IMG/VR virus record: IMGVR_UViG_3300031758_003913
Location: 1 to 64,000 of that record
Length of the DNA: 64,000 nt
Reading direction: 5' to 3' (one strand)
Origin: a virus
This document shows, in pieces, positions 16,574 through 24,935 of this stretch (the stretch's first letter is position 1; every line of letters starts with the position of its first letter). Below the pieces are notes generated by a model. The model was not told the DNA's origin. It saw only the letters and a list, made by a program, of their open reading frames with translations, and searched no databases. Position numbers and translations under genes: made by a program.

Positions 16574-16805
16574 GCCGTTAAACACTACACCTATTACGCA
16601 GTTTCTTAACCAAGTTAAGAGTGCAGATGCCAGTCGAGCCAAAGACATCCGCATAGACATACAGCAAGCTAAGGCTCTAGCATTTACTTTAGGGCTTGTT
16701 ATGACACGTTTAAACGGTGATTTAGAACAAATATTAGCTAAAAAGAACTCAGGCGACAACGAAGTAATTCAAATTCAAATAGGTTCAAGTAATCCTGGAT
16801 GGTAA
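16557..16805 (+). CDS. small helical hypothetical protein
   Basis: An 82-residue protein starting at GTG and overlapping the previous gene by 17 bases. The N-terminal 12 residues are polar. The rest is mostly helical (FLNQVKSADASRAKDIRIDIQQAKALAFTLGLVMTRL), then a Gly/Asn-rich C-terminus. GACAGGAGTTAAGTC upstream gives a good ribosome binding site. No family assigned. Confidence 0.65.
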   Translation: MSTQNEPLNTTPITQFLNQVKSADASRAKDIRIDIQQAKALAFTLGLVMTRLNGDLEQILAKKNSGDNEVIQIQIGSSNPGW

Positions 16806-16832
16806 TAAACAGGTAATATAATGTGTTTTTGA

Positions 16833-16840
16833 TATAAATA
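16833..16840 (+). promoter_or_regulatory. T4-type late promoter
   Basis: TATAAATA, a perfect match to the T4 late -10 consensus, lies in the 65-base gap before the gene at 16871. The leader would be about 25 bases and contains AAAGGATT as a ribosome binding site, so this promoter gives an ordinary led mRNA, unlike several others in the window. Confidence 0.6.
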
Positions 16841-16870
16841 TATACGTAGTTAATTTAAAGGATTGCGTAT

Positions 16871-17167
16871 ATGAGTAGACCAAAACCCACTGTGTTGTTA
16901 GATCACGTAGATAAAAAAACATACAAGAGTGAGCAAGTGCTTCGTGCTGAAGCTATTTGGGCTGTCTTTTACAAGGGCGATCCGTTTAATCTTAAAAGTT
17001 CTAACATGCTCACTAATTATCCGGGACCAAAATATAAAAAAGTTTCGTTTAGTAATCCTGGCCATGCATTTAATTTGGCAAAAAAATTAAACGAAATGTT
17101 TTCCTGCGCAGACTTCCAAGTAGTAAAATTAACTTCAGGCGAAATCGTACTTGAAGAAATACAATGA
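16871..17167 (+). CDS. small conserved hypothetical protein
   Basis: A 98-residue basic protein: a helix around residues 20-36 (SEQVLRAEAIWAVFYKGDPF), then YPGPKYKKVSFSNPGHAFNLAKKLNEMF, and a C-terminal strand pair. The layout suggests a small alpha/beta domain. No motif recognised. It has AAAGGA upstream and a late promoter in the preceding gap. Its stop overlaps the start of the next gene. Confidence 0.65.
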   Translation: MSRPKPTVLLDHVDKKTYKSEQVLRAEAIWAVFYKGDPFNLKSSNMLTNYPGPKYKKVSFSNPGHAFNLAKKLNEMFSCADFQVVKLTSGEIVLEEIQ

Positions 17168-17550
17168 ATTGGAAAGAAACATATACAAAGATATTTCTAA
17201 AACAGGCCGGAAAAGGTGTTAACGAAATATCTTTTAAAGAATATTATTCAACATGGTGGCAAAACACTAGATCCAAAGACGAAGGTGGCCTGCGTCTTAC
17301 AGATCAAGGATATCTTTTTGTCACTGATACACTTGATCTCCAAACATACGAAGTTCCTTTTCCAAAAGATTTTGAATTAACTACGCAAACCATAATTTGG
17401 TTAGATCGATTTATTACTTGTCCATATTGGTTAGGCAGAGATTCAATTATTGTAACGGACGAAAAGAAAGCTCTCGAACTTCATCTTTTTTCCGGAGACA
17501 TACGTAAATACGGATTAACCAAAGCAATGAAACGACACGATGCGGAGTAG
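17164..17550 (+). CDS. hypothetical protein
   Basis: A 128-residue soluble protein with an aromatic-rich centre (TYEVPFPKDFELTTQTIIWLDRFITCPYWLG) and a basic C-terminus. It appears to be alpha/beta. No family was recognised. It starts in an ATGA overlap with the gene before and is followed by a 94-base gap with a promoter for the ATPase gene. Confidence 0.65.
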   Translation: MNWKETYTKIFLKQAGKGVNEISFKEYYSTWWQNTRSKDEGGLRLTDQGYLFVTDTLDLQTYEVPFPKDFELTTQTIIWLDRFITCPYWLGRDSIIVTDEKKALELHLFSGDIRKYGLTKAMKRHDAE

Positions 17551-17566
17551 TTTGGTAAACTAGATC

Positions 17567-17594
17567 TTGACTTATATTGTGTAGGTGTTACAAT
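17567..17594 (+). promoter_or_regulatory. sigma-70 type promoter before the MoxR ATPase
   Basis: TTGACT (17567-17572), 16-base spacer, TACAAT (17589-17594), one mismatch in each box. The leader is about 45 bases and holds AAGGAA ahead of the ATG at 17645. Typical of an early promoter read by host RNA polymerase. Confidence 0.6.
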
Positions 17595-17644
17595 ATAAGA
17601 ACAGTAAGGCACTGACTGTTTTATAACTTAACAAGGAATACACA

Positions 17645-18736
17645 ATGGCATCGGAAAGCTCATCGGCCCGTCAACTTTCGCCTAATTCGGCAAAAGCTAG
17701 CATTAAACATGCAATCATCAAACGTCGACCAATTTTCCTGTGGGGTCCCCCAGGTATTGGTAAATCTGATGTTGTTCACCAAATTGGTGAATATATGAAC
17801 GCTCACGTAATTGACGTTCGTCTATCTCTTTGGGAACCTACAGACATTAAAGGTATTCCTTACTTTGATTCTAATCAAGGTAAAATGGTTTGGGCTCCTC
17901 CGGCAGAATTGCCTGATGAGATCATGGCATCAAAGCACGAAAATATTATTTTGTTCTTAGATGAAATGAATAGTGCGGCTCCTAGCGTACAGGCAGCGGC
18001 TTATCAATTAGTTTTGAACCGTCGAGTTGGACAATACAAATTGCCCGATAACGTGTTTATTGTTGCAGCCGGTAATCGAGAAGCTGACAAAGGTGTTACT
18101 TATCGTATGCCTGCTCCGTTAGCTAACCGTTTTGTTCACTTGGAAATGGCTGTCAATTTTGATGACTGGTTCCAATGGGCTGTAAATCATAGTATCCACA
18201 GAGACGTTGTAGGCTTCTTGACTTTTAGCAAGAAGGACCTCTACGACTTTGATCCAAAGTCCCCTAGCCGTTCGTTTGCTACTCCACGTTCGTGGTCCTT
18301 TGTTAGCGAACTGTTAGATGACGAGCTTGATAGCAATACACTTACTGACCTAGTCTCTGGCGCAGTCGGTGAAGGTCTTGCTGTTAAGTTTATGGCGCAC
18401 CGCAAGGTTGCCAGTCAGATGCCTAATCCAACAGATATTTTGGATGGCAAGGTAAAGGAGCTGAAGACTAAAGAAATCAGTGCCATGTATTCCTTGACAG
18501 TCTCGCTCTGCTACGAGCTAAAAGAGGCGTCTGACAAGAGCGATAAGAAGTTTGACAATAAAGTTAACAATTTCCTGCGCTTTGCAATGGATAATTTTGA
18601 AACTGAATTGGTTGTTATGGGCATCAAACTCGCTCTTACTCAGTACAGCTTGCCAATTGATCCGGACGAAGTCGAATGTTTTGACGAGTTCCACAGTCGA
18701 TTTGGTAAGTATATTACTGCCGCTCAAAAGGCGTAA
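17645..18736 (+). CDS. MoxR-family AAA+ ATPase
   Basis: A 363-residue AAA+ ATPase. Walker A is GPPGIGKS (34-41), Walker B is IILFLDEMNSA, and the sensor segment is VFIVAAGNR, followed by APLANRFVHLEM with the arginine finger region. MoxR ATPases act as chaperones that remodel or insert cofactors into partner proteins carrying a VWA domain. Just such a partner is the next gene, the common pairing in bacteria and in marine T4-like phages. The target complex in the phage is unknown. It has its own promoter and a terminator follows. Confidence 0.92.
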   Translation: MASESSSARQLSPNSAKASIKHAIIKRRPIFLWGPPGIGKSDVVHQIGEYMNAHVIDVRLSLWEPTDIKGIPYFDSNQGKMVWAPPAELPDEIMASKHENIILFLDEMNSAAPSVQAAAYQLVLNRRVGQYKLPDNVFIVAAGNREADKGVTYRMPAPLANRFVHLEMAVNFDDWFQWAVNHSIHRDVVGFLTFSKKDLYDFDPKSPSRSFATPRSWSFVSELLDDELDSNTLTDLVSGAVGEGLAVKFMAHRKVASQMPNPTDILDGKVKELKTKEISAMYSLTVSLCYELKEASDKSDKKFDNKVNNFLRFAMDNFETELVVMGIKLALTQYSLPIDPDEVECFDEFHSRFGKYITAAQKA

Positions 18737-18748
18737 TATAGAGTTTAT

Positions 18749-18771
18749 GGGCGTTTCTCCAAAAAACGCCC
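18749..18771 (+). terminator. rho-independent terminator
   Basis: GGGCGTTT (18749-18756) pairs with AAACGCCC (18764-18771) around a 7-base loop, an 8-bp stem followed by ACTTTCTTTCTT. It stands 13 bases after the ATPase stop and before the promoter of the VWA gene, separating the two as independent units. Confidence 0.75.
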
Positions 18772-18781
18772 ACTTTCTTTC

Positions 18782-18809
18782 TTGACTTTATCCGCAAATG
18801 CTGTATAAT
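18782..18809 (+). promoter_or_regulatory. sigma-70 type promoter before the VWA gene
   Basis: TTGACT (18782-18787), 16-base spacer, TATAAT (18804-18809). The -10 box is perfect and the -35 has one mismatch. It starts right after the terminator tail. The leader of about 25 bases includes AGGAGT before the ATG at 18841. Confidence 0.75.
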
Positions 18810-18840
18810 ACATATATACAGTTACATAGGAGTATAGCAT

Positions 18841-20124
18841 ATGAGCGTAGCAAGCAAAAAACAATGGACACCTGATCCAAATATTACACCCGAACAACTT
18901 GCAGAGATGCGTACAGAAGTTCTTGATCGTATCATTGTTGCAAGAGTTGGCTTACTTCTACGTCACCCATTCTTTGGTAACATGGCAACTCGTTTGCGAA
19001 TTCAGGCAGCAGATGAATGGTTGCCTACTGCCGCTGTAGACGGTCGAAATCTTTATTTCAATACTCAATTCTTTAATGCAATGTCTAATAAAGAGATTGA
19101 GTTTGTTATTGCACACGAGATCCTGCATTGTGTATTTGACCATCTTGGTCGCCGTACTTGGCAAGATCGTAACATGGATCCAGTTTTGTCTAATATTGCA
19201 CAGGACTACATTGTCAACAACTTGTTAATTCGAGATCGAATTGGTGTAGAGCCTACCCTAGTAGACTGCTTTAAAGATGCAAAATATGCTGGCTGGACTA
19301 GCGAAGAAGTTTACGAAGAACTATTTAAGCAAGCACAAAAAAATGGTAAAGAATTTCTAGAAAGTCTAGGTTCTATGCTAGACGAACACCTAGACCTCGA
19401 CGGTGAAGGTGATGGAGAAGGTGATGACAAAGACGGTAAAGGCAAAGGTCGTCCAAAGTATTCTAAAGATGAGATGCAAAAGATTCGTGACGAGATTAAA
19501 GAAGGCATGCTACAAGCGGCACAGGCAGCAGGTGCTGGTAACACTCCGGGCGAAATTGTACGTATGATCAAAGAGCTTACTGAGCCAAAAATGAATTGGC
19601 GTGAACTTCTGCGTCAACAAATCCAAAGCACTATTAAGCATGACTTTACCTTTGCTCGTCCTTCGCGTAAAGGCTGGCATACTGGTGCCGTATTACCCGG
19701 ACAACAATACGACGAAACTATCGATATTGCTGTTAGTTTGGATATGAGCGGAAGTATCGGTGATGATCAGGCTAAAGACTTTTTAAGTGAAATTAAAGGC
19801 ATTATGGACGAGTACAAAGATTATCAAATTAAACTTTGGTGCTTTGATACAAAAGTGTATAATGAACAAGACTTTACTGCTGACACAGGCGATGACTTGC
19901 TCAGTTACGAGATTATGGGCGGCGGCGGTACTGACTTTATGGCTAACTGGAAATACATGAGAGACCATGATATTAACCCTAAAAAGTTTATTATGTTTAC
20001 TGACGGTTATCCGTGGGACAGTTGGGGCGAGGATGATTACTGTGATACTATTTTTATTGTTCACGGACATCATGACAAAAATTTACAAGCACCGTTTGGA
20101 TTGACTGCGCACTACGACAAGTAA
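18841..20124 (+). CDS. VWA-domain protein with metallopeptidase-like N-terminus
   Basis: A 427-residue two-domain protein of the VWA-like/predicted metallopeptidase type. The N-terminal HEILHCVFDH (92-101) is an HExxHxxxxH zinc-protease motif. An acidic, Gly-Asp-Glu-Lys linker covers about residues 184-206. The C-terminal VWA domain has the metal-ion-dependent adhesion motif DMSGS (about 303-307) and a later GGGGTDF with the conserved Thr and Asp. Family partners are MoxR ATPases, and one lies directly upstream. Together they probably remodel or cleave a host or phage complex, but the target is not evident. Confidence 0.9.
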   Translation: MSVASKKQWTPDPNITPEQLAEMRTEVLDRIIVARVGLLLRHPFFGNMATRLRIQAADEWLPTAAVDGRNLYFNTQFFNAMSNKEIEFVIAHEILHCVFDHLGRRTWQDRNMDPVLSNIAQDYIVNNLLIRDRIGVEPTLVDCFKDAKYAGWTSEEVYEELFKQAQKNGKEFLESLGSMLDEHLDLDGEGDGEGDDKDGKGKGRPKYSKDEMQKIRDEIKEGMLQAAQAAGAGNTPGEIVRMIKELTEPKMNWRELLRQQIQSTIKHDFTFARPSRKGWHTGAVLPGQQYDETIDIAVSLDMSGSIGDDQAKDFLSEIKGIMDEYKDYQIKLWCFDTKVYNEQDFTADTGDDLLSYEIMGGGGTDFMANWKYMRDHDINPKKFIMFTDGYPWDSWGEDDYCDTIFIVHGHHDKNLQAPFGLTAHYDK

Positions 20125-20402
20125 TGTTACGTCTTAAAGATCCAAATCCTTTAAACTTTTTTGATCTGAGACAACTCAAAGTGCCTCCAAAGCATTTTGA
20201 GTATGTCTCAGTTCCCATGAATTACAACTTGCAAGACAGTATTGCAAAGTGGATTATGGATCATCAAAAGGGCAGATTTTATGTTGGAAAAACTGTAGAA
20301 GTAGATTCTACCAATCAAGTAGTAACTTTGTTAAAAATAGGTTTTGAAGATCATAAAGAACTTTCTTATTTCACTTTGGCGTGTCCATATTTAAAATACT
20401 AG
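20124..20402 (+). CDS. small hypothetical protein
   Basis: A 92-residue protein of alpha/beta character whose start overlaps the VWA gene stop by one base. It contains HFEYVSVPMNYNLQDSIAKWI and RFYVGKTVEVDSTNQVVTLLKIGF, which read as strand, helix, strand, strand. No recognised family. The overlap suggests co-translation with the VWA protein, and a helper role is only a guess. Confidence 0.65.
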   Translation: MLRLKDPNPLNFFDLRQLKVPPKHFEYVSVPMNYNLQDSIAKWIMDHQKGRFYVGKTVEVDSTNQVVTLLKIGFEDHKELSYFTLACPYLKY

Positions 20403-20435
20403 TAAATAAAAAGCGCATTTAATTAAGGAGATATT

Positions 20436-20669
20436 ATGAGCGATGAACAAAAGAAACAACCTGAAACTACTGCAACAACTGCACCTGCACAACCTAGCGC
20501 AGAACTAACTGTGCAGGATCTAAACGCCCTAAAGCAAATTATTGATGTTGCAAGTCAAAGGGGTACTTTTAAACCCAGCGAAATGGTTGTAGTAGGACAG
20601 ACATACAATAAACTAGAAGCATTTCTAGCCGCTGTAGCTTCACAACAACCTAAAAAAGAAGGAGAATAA
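20436..20669 (+). CDS. small conserved phage protein with disordered N-terminus
   Basis: A 77-residue protein. Residues 1-24 are a Thr/Ala/Pro/Gln-rich disordered segment. Residues 25-68 form two helices with the sequence LTVQDLNALKQIIDVASQRGTFKPSEMVVVGQTYNKLEAFL, a unit I recognise as common in marine T4-like phages. AAGGAG lies before the ATG. Function unknown. It is followed after one base by another conserved gene. Confidence 0.7.
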   Translation: MSDEQKKQPETTATTAPAQPSAELTVQDLNALKQIIDVASQRGTFKPSEMVVVGQTYNKLEAFLAAVASQQPKKEGE

Positions 20670-20670
20670 T

Positions 20671-21294
20671 ATGTCTCTAAAACATGTTGGTAGAGTAAAA
20701 AATAACCAAAGAAAAATAGTTGTAGCGTATCGTACAATACCAGGTGATGCAGAAAACTGTATTGTAGTTACTACAGAGAACTTACAAGCAGACGAGCATG
20801 ACACTTTAATGAAATTGATTGAATCAAATGCTGGCCAAACTGCTTATGAATTTGCAGAAGCAATGGCTCGCACATCACTACCAGACGGTAGGAATATGTT
20901 GGCAGCATTTCACGTTACAGGTAAAATGGTAAAAATGGCCACTAATTTAGTAGAAATGACGCCGGATATGAAAACTACTATTTTGTTAAGCGATTTAAAT
21001 CAAGCAATTGCACAACAAAAAGGTGTAAGTATTGACGAATTAGCTCTTAAGAGTTCTGATATGCAAACTGCATCAGTAGTAAATACTGACGAAAACTCCG
21101 TTGAGGTTACAGATATTGCTACTATACAAACACTTGCGGCACCAGCCGACGGCGTACTTACAGATGATCAAATAGCTTCTAAATATCGCAGCGATGCTGA
21201 TCGATTATATAAAGAAGCTAAACGTCTTAGAGAAGAAGCAGATAAGTTATCACCTGTAAAGAAAAAGAGTGCAAAATCCGAAGAAAGTGCCTAA
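20671..21294 (+). CDS. conserved hypothetical phage protein
   Basis: A 207-residue protein. The N-terminal 115 residues form an alpha/beta domain beginning with a basic strand and VVAYRTIPGDAENCIVV. A low-complexity linker follows, and the C-terminus (about 172-205) is a charged coiled coil rich in Lys, Glu and Arg. The preceding small gene and this one look like a conserved pair in related phages. GAAGGAG stands directly upstream. No catalytic motif was found, and a structural or assembly role is possible. Confidence 0.7.
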   Translation: MSLKHVGRVKNNQRKIVVAYRTIPGDAENCIVVTTENLQADEHDTLMKLIESNAGQTAYEFAEAMARTSLPDGRNMLAAFHVTGKMVKMATNLVEMTPDMKTTILLSDLNQAIAQQKGVSIDELALKSSDMQTASVVNTDENSVEVTDIATIQTLAAPADGVLTDDQIASKYRSDADRLYKEAKRLREEADKLSPVKKKSAKSEESA

Positions 21295-21604
21295 AAAAAT
21301 AACAGAACTTCCTGAAGATGTAATAGCACATTGGCCTGAAGTATTTCAAGATGTTAGAGTTGAAGCAGTACCCATAGAGTATCTCCATTCCGTTAGAGTT
21401 AGCTTTAAGGGCGGAAAAGTATGGGATATTGACGTTGAAAAATCTCGACAAAAACACTCTAGTTTAGACTTAGAATCTGTTCTCGAACAGATGTTTAAAG
21501 AGTACGACGAGCACATTATTAACGTTGATTTTAGGTTAGATACAGATCGTATCAAACGAGATATACAAACTCGCACTAAAAGCTTCTTAAAAAAGAACAA
21601 GTAG
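21287..21604 (+). CDS. small conserved hypothetical protein
   Basis: A 105-residue protein starting MPKKITELPEDVIAHWPEVFQDV and containing VRVSFKGGKVWDIDV. The pattern resembles a recurring small protein family of T4-like marine phages, with unknown role. The start at GTG 21287 is favoured because it gives the common N-terminus MPKKI. GTG at 21269 is also possible and would add six residues. Both overlap the previous gene. The C-terminal half is helical and basic. Confidence 0.65.
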   Translation: MPKKITELPEDVIAHWPEVFQDVRVEAVPIEYLHSVRVSFKGGKVWDIDVEKSRQKHSSLDLESVLEQMFKEYDEHIINVDFRLDTDRIKRDIQTRTKSFLKKNK

Positions 21605-21619
21605 TCTTTTATTCAAAGG

Positions 21620-21627
21620 CATAAATA
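21620..21627 (+). promoter_or_regulatory. late promoter before the fibre gene
   Basis: CATAAATA, one mismatch from the T4 late consensus, in the 53-base gap before the fibre-like gene. An ATG (21632) begins four bases after it and opens a short reading frame. The main gene has its own AGGAG site, so the promoter gives a led message for the fibre gene. Confidence 0.55.
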
Positions 21628-21631
21628 CTAT

Positions 21632-21667
21632 ATGATATTGATACCAGGAGTATTTACATGGCTTTGA
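21632..21667 (+). CDS. possible 11-codon leader peptide
   Basis: An ATG four bases after the late promoter opens an 11-codon frame (MILIPGVFTWL) that ends ten bases inside the fibre gene. If the transcript begins at this ATG, the peptide could be made from a leaderless message and re-initiate on the fibre start. Its length alone could occur by chance. Reported because the same arrangement is seen at 28.6 kb. Confidence 0.2.
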   Translation: MILIPGVFTWL

Positions 21668-22803
21668 AATTAAGACGCGGTACTGAAGCAGAACGTGTTA
21701 CTGCATTCGTAGACATAGGCGAAATTGTCTACGTTACTGATACGAAAAAGTTATTTGTAGGCGACGGAGCTACTACAGGTGGTATTCTCGTTGGCCCAAC
21801 TGCCCTTTCAACTGAAACAAGTCCACTGCTGGGCGGCAATTTAAACTTAAACGGTAATAACATAATAGGCACAGGTAACATTAATATTACTGGTAATATT
21901 ACTGCTACTGGATCTATTAACTTAGGTGACAATGCAACCGACAATATCAGTGTACTTGGTTTAATTAATTCGTCACTGACTCCAGCCATTGACGATTCTT
22001 ATAATTTAGGTACAAGTGCCAAACAGTGGCGTAATCTTTGGGCTACTCAAGCAAACGTAGACACTACGTTAGCAGTTGGTTCACAAATTATTAAACTCTC
22101 AAGCGGCTCAGCAGATAGTAATTTAGTGCTATGGGACGCAGAAACTGATACACTTACTGCAAGAGAAATCATAGGCGATTTAACAGGTTCTGTTTTTGCT
22201 GATGATTCTAGCACTCTTGTTGATTCAGTAGCTGGAAAAATTGTTGGCGAAGTTGATAATATTGCCATTACTACTAAAGATGTTAACGGTGCTACAATTA
22301 CATTATCAGGACAAAATAATAACGGTACTTTAGCAGGATTAGCTGTATATACTACTGGTACTGCGGACGATGCGTATGACGCTATGTCTATCTATGGCGC
22401 TTCTAATACTGTAGAAGGGCCAGCAGTATTGTATAGTAGATATAGAGGAACGCATGAAACACCATTGCCACTTCAAATTGGTGATAAAATTGTTAGTCAA
22501 TACTGGCTTGGTGCAGATAGCAACGGTAGTCCTGCTGTAGTAGCCGGTATTCAAATTTTTGTAGATGACACTCCGGGTGCTGGGTATATTCCAGGTAGAA
22601 TAGAATTAGGTTGTGTAAATGCTACAGAAGAACTTGTTACTATGTTATCTATAGACAGCGAGGGGATTATCGGAATACAAGATAATTCAATAGTAGCTGG
22701 TGCTGGTTCCGGCGAAGTTAATACAGGTGGAACAGTTAAATATATTAGAATTATAGTTGATGGCGTAGATTATGCACTTCCACTATATCCTCTAAATCCT
22801 TAA
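21658..22803 (+). CDS. tail-fibre-like virion protein with Mtd-type N-terminus
   Basis: A 381-residue beta-rich virion protein. The N-terminus (ALKLRRGTEAERVTAFVDIGEIVYVTDTKKLFVGDGAT) matches the short domain at the start of Mtd-like and many marine phage fibre proteins, where a beta tadpole ends in LxVGDG. Then come repetitive segments (NLNLNGNNI, GNINITGNITATGSI), a TPAIDDSYNLGTSAKQWRNLW motif typical of tail fibres, and a C-terminal beta domain. It probably attaches to the baseplate and binds host surface. This is the only virion gene recognised in the window. Its stop overlaps the convergent gene by three bases. Confidence 0.8.
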   Translation: MALKLRRGTEAERVTAFVDIGEIVYVTDTKKLFVGDGATTGGILVGPTALSTETSPLLGGNLNLNGNNIIGTGNINITGNITATGSINLGDNATDNISVLGLINSSLTPAIDDSYNLGTSAKQWRNLWATQANVDTTLAVGSQIIKLSSGSADSNLVLWDAETDTLTAREIIGDLTGSVFADDSSTLVDSVAGKIVGEVDNIAITTKDVNGATITLSGQNNNGTLAGLAVYTTGTADDAYDAMSIYGASNTVEGPAVLYSRYRGTHETPLPLQIGDKIVSQYWLGADSNGSPAVVAGIQIFVDDTPGAGYIPGRIELGCVNATEELVTMLSIDSEGIIGIQDNSIVAGAGSGEVNTGGTVKYIRIIVDGVDYALPLYPLNP

Positions 22804-23294
22804 ATCGTAATAGTATTAACCTGACAGGTTATAAAATCTACTGTAGAAGCATTAGCGGCGCAGTGGAATGAACGATGATCAAATAACCAAACATCTCCAC
22901 ACTTCCATCTTGTTATAGTCTTTTCTTCAAAATCAACAGAATGTCCAAGTACCCAATCATTTAGAAAAATTAAATATCTTCTACATTTTTCTATATCAAC
23001 ATTGTACTTGGTTCTTAGTTTATAAAACTCATCAGTATGAACAGGTAGGACTTGACCCGGTACTAGGTTAGTCCAAGATACTGTACCTTCTGTTGTACCT
23101 AGCTCAATTAGAAATTTATTCCAATACTCTGGTAAATCATTGTCAAATGCTTGCAAGAGAGGTTTGGCATTTTGAAAATTAGGATGATTCCAATAATCTC
23201 TTACATTAGTGTTAAGAGGTGACATAACTGGAAAGACAAATTTTTCTAAATCAGTTGACCAAAAATCTTTTATATTTGTTACAAACTCAATCAT
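22800..23294 (-). CDS. 2OG-Fe(II) oxygenase-like protein
   Basis: A 164-residue protein with the double-stranded beta-helix iron site: LVPGQVLPVHTDEF gives H86 and D88, and DHRSFHCAAN gives distal H144. The preceding Arg-rich strand and GDVWLFDH are typical of small phage 2OG oxygenases. It is related to the proteins at 34.8 and 41-42 kb. The start is the ATG at 23294, overlapping the previous stop as ATGA. An extension further upstream lies inside the amidinotransferase gene. The substrate is unknown. Neighbouring genes are an amidinotransferase and two more beta-helix proteins. Confidence 0.75.
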   Translation of the reverse strand: MIEFVTNIKDFWSTDLEKFVFPVMSPLNTNVRDYWNHPNFQNAKPLLQAFDNDLPEYWNKFLIELGTTEGTVSWTNLVPGQVLPVHTDEFYKLRTKYNVDIEKCRRYLIFLNDWVLGHSVDFEEKTITRWKCGDVWLFDHRSFHCAANASTVDFITCQVNTITI

Positions 23295-24349
23295 GTATAA
23301 TCCTCTAACGATCCTGTTCTTCTTAAATCTAAAGTAGTACAATGAAGTCCGCCACTAAGTGTTTGAGCGTGCCGCATTTTTACATGTACTACATCAAATC
23401 CTTGTTTTTCTAAAACTCTTGTTAAATTAATCTGATCTTCGCCTACTATTACTGTACTAGGGTTTATACTTAAAATATTCATTCCTATATACGGACTGCA
23501 CGGACTGATACTGCCTGGTCCGGTTTCTGTAGTAGGATTAATATTTACATCTTTAAACCATATCTTATCCCATTTTTCAAATATCTTAGGACAATTTTCA
23601 GGCGTGACTCTAGTACTATTTAACAAAACTTTCCCCGGACTTAAAGGAACGATGGTACTATCCATATGAGCAAAACTGTAAATATGCTCTGCCGCATGTA
23701 TTCTATAACCTCTAGGTTCAAGCACATTTTTTAACCATTGCATTCCTAAATGATTACCAGTGTTTGAAATTTGAAATAAAATATCTTTACCCAAACGCAC
23801 ACAGTTAGGAGCATCAAATATAGGTTCTAAATTTAATAAACTTGGCTTTCCTTGTATATCTTCAAATTGATAGCCTTCATCTAATAGAATAGGTTTAGGT
23901 GCTGCTATCCATTCAACTCCATCTCGAACTGCTTCTAACATTATATCGTGATATGCCCTAGTTTCAAAATATCTAGAACGACACCCACTAGGCGTTTCAA
24001 TAATTAGATTTTTTAACGGCAACAGTAAGTCTCTAGGACACCAAGTATACCAACCAGTAGTTTGCCACTCTGGTGTACTAAACTGTTTACTGTGATCTAA
24101 CGGCTTTGGTCTATGTACTTTAACTCCGGCTTTTCTTAGCGCGGTAGCCAATCCTTCCAAGTCTTCGTTAGCTTCATCAATTAACCATTGAGGATATGCT
24201 CCTTCTAAAGGTTTAACACTATCCATACTATAGTTACTGTAGCTCATATTCATGGTGCTTCTGTCCACTGTAGGCACTCGTGCATGATCAGCTATGCCTA
24301 CAATTATTTCTTCTAATGGATCCCAATGATTATTTGTTGATATTTTCAA
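23291..24349 (-). CDS. L-arginine amidinotransferase-like protein (AGAT/StrB1 type)
   Basis: A 352-residue member of the guanidino-group transferase family. The N-terminus NHWDPLEEIIVG matches the family opening. The catalytic residues seen by motif are D179 in FDAPN, H228 in HMDST, and the nucleophile C337 in SGGLHCTTLDLRR. Known members move an amidino group from arginine to glycine or to aminocyclitols. Here the acceptor is unknown, and could be an amine on a modified base, sugar or protein. The start is TTG 24349 because AAAGGA overlaps the upstream stop. A TTG at 24382 is inside the previous gene. Such an enzyme is unusual in a phage. Confidence 0.9.
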   Translation of the reverse strand: MKISTNNHWDPLEEIIVGIADHARVPTVDRSTMNMSYSNYSMDSVKPLEGAYPQWLIDEANEDLEGLATALRKAGVKVHRPKPLDHSKQFSTPEWQTTGWYTWCPRDLLLPLKNLIIETPSGCRSRYFETRAYHDIMLEAVRDGVEWIAAPKPILLDEGYQFEDIQGKPSLLNLEPIFDAPNCVRLGKDILFQISNTGNHLGMQWLKNVLEPRGYRIHAAEHIYSFAHMDSTIVPLSPGKVLLNSTRVTPENCPKIFEKWDKIWFKDVNINPTTETGPGSISPCSPYIGMNILSINPSTVIVGEDQINLTRVLEKQGFDVVHVKMRHAQTLSGGLHCTTLDLRRTGSLEDYT

Positions 24350-24359
24350 AATATTTCCT

Positions 24360-24935
24360 TTAAATAAAAAATCTCTTATCAATATTTAAGATTAACATAG
24401 TCCACCACTCGTTAGTGTGGTTCCATGCTTGATGCGGTGTTTGTGGGTCAAATGTTACATCTACATTATGACCATGAGAATAAACTTCACCGTTTACTTC
24501 TATACCTACCATGTTAGAATCTGTCGACGGTACTGTAATTCCAAAACAGGCATTCCAAACTCCTATTGTATCGTTTGAATCTTTCGCTACATATTCGCCG
24601 TGTACATGTAATGGTAAGATTGAATTTGGAGTCATAAAGAAAACAAACCCAGCAGAATATCCTTTTAAATTTGTTAGTATATCTGATTCTTCTTTTAATA
24701 GTTTGCCTAAGTTTGGTTTTCCATCAAAGGGCAAAGCACCGCAAAGAATTTTAACATTTTTTCTATCTCTAGGATGTATGTCTGTTAAATCAGGAGCCGG
24801 GTCAACTTGAGTCAAGTCGTACATATCACTTGACATAGTTTCTCTAAATTCTGCAACTTTTTTAGCCATTGAATCTACAGCACTAATAATCTTGTTATAT
24901 TCAATATACCGTTTACAGCTTATAGTTGATGTCAT
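24360..24935 (-). CDS. aspartyl/asparaginyl hydroxylase-like beta-helix protein
   Basis: A 191-residue protein resembling the Asp/Asn beta-hydroxylase family. PLHVHGEY (109-114) provides H110 or H112, and TFDPQTPHQAWNHTNEWWTMLILNID has the family pattern FDxxxxHxAWNxT with H168. This family uses 2-oxoglutarate and Fe(II) to hydroxylate side chains. The N-terminal 90 residues are helical. It is coupled by an ATGA overlap to the beta-helix protein upstream of it and lies just before the amidinotransferase gene. Confidence 0.75.
   Translation of the reverse strand: MTSTISCKRYIEYNKIISAVDSMAKKVAEFRETMSSDMYDLTQVDPAPDLTDIHPRDRKNVKILCGALPFDGKPNLGKLLKEESDILTNLKGYSAGFVFFMTPNSILPLHVHGEYVAKDSNDTIGVWNACFGITVPSTDSNMVGIEVNGEVYSHGHNVDVTFDPQTPHQAWNHTNEWWTMLILNIDKRFFI

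Noticed and set aside
17601-17619. ACAGT...ACTGT hairpin in the MoxR leader as a regulator
   Set aside because: Only a 5-bp stem with a 9-base loop, likely by chance in AT-rich sequence.
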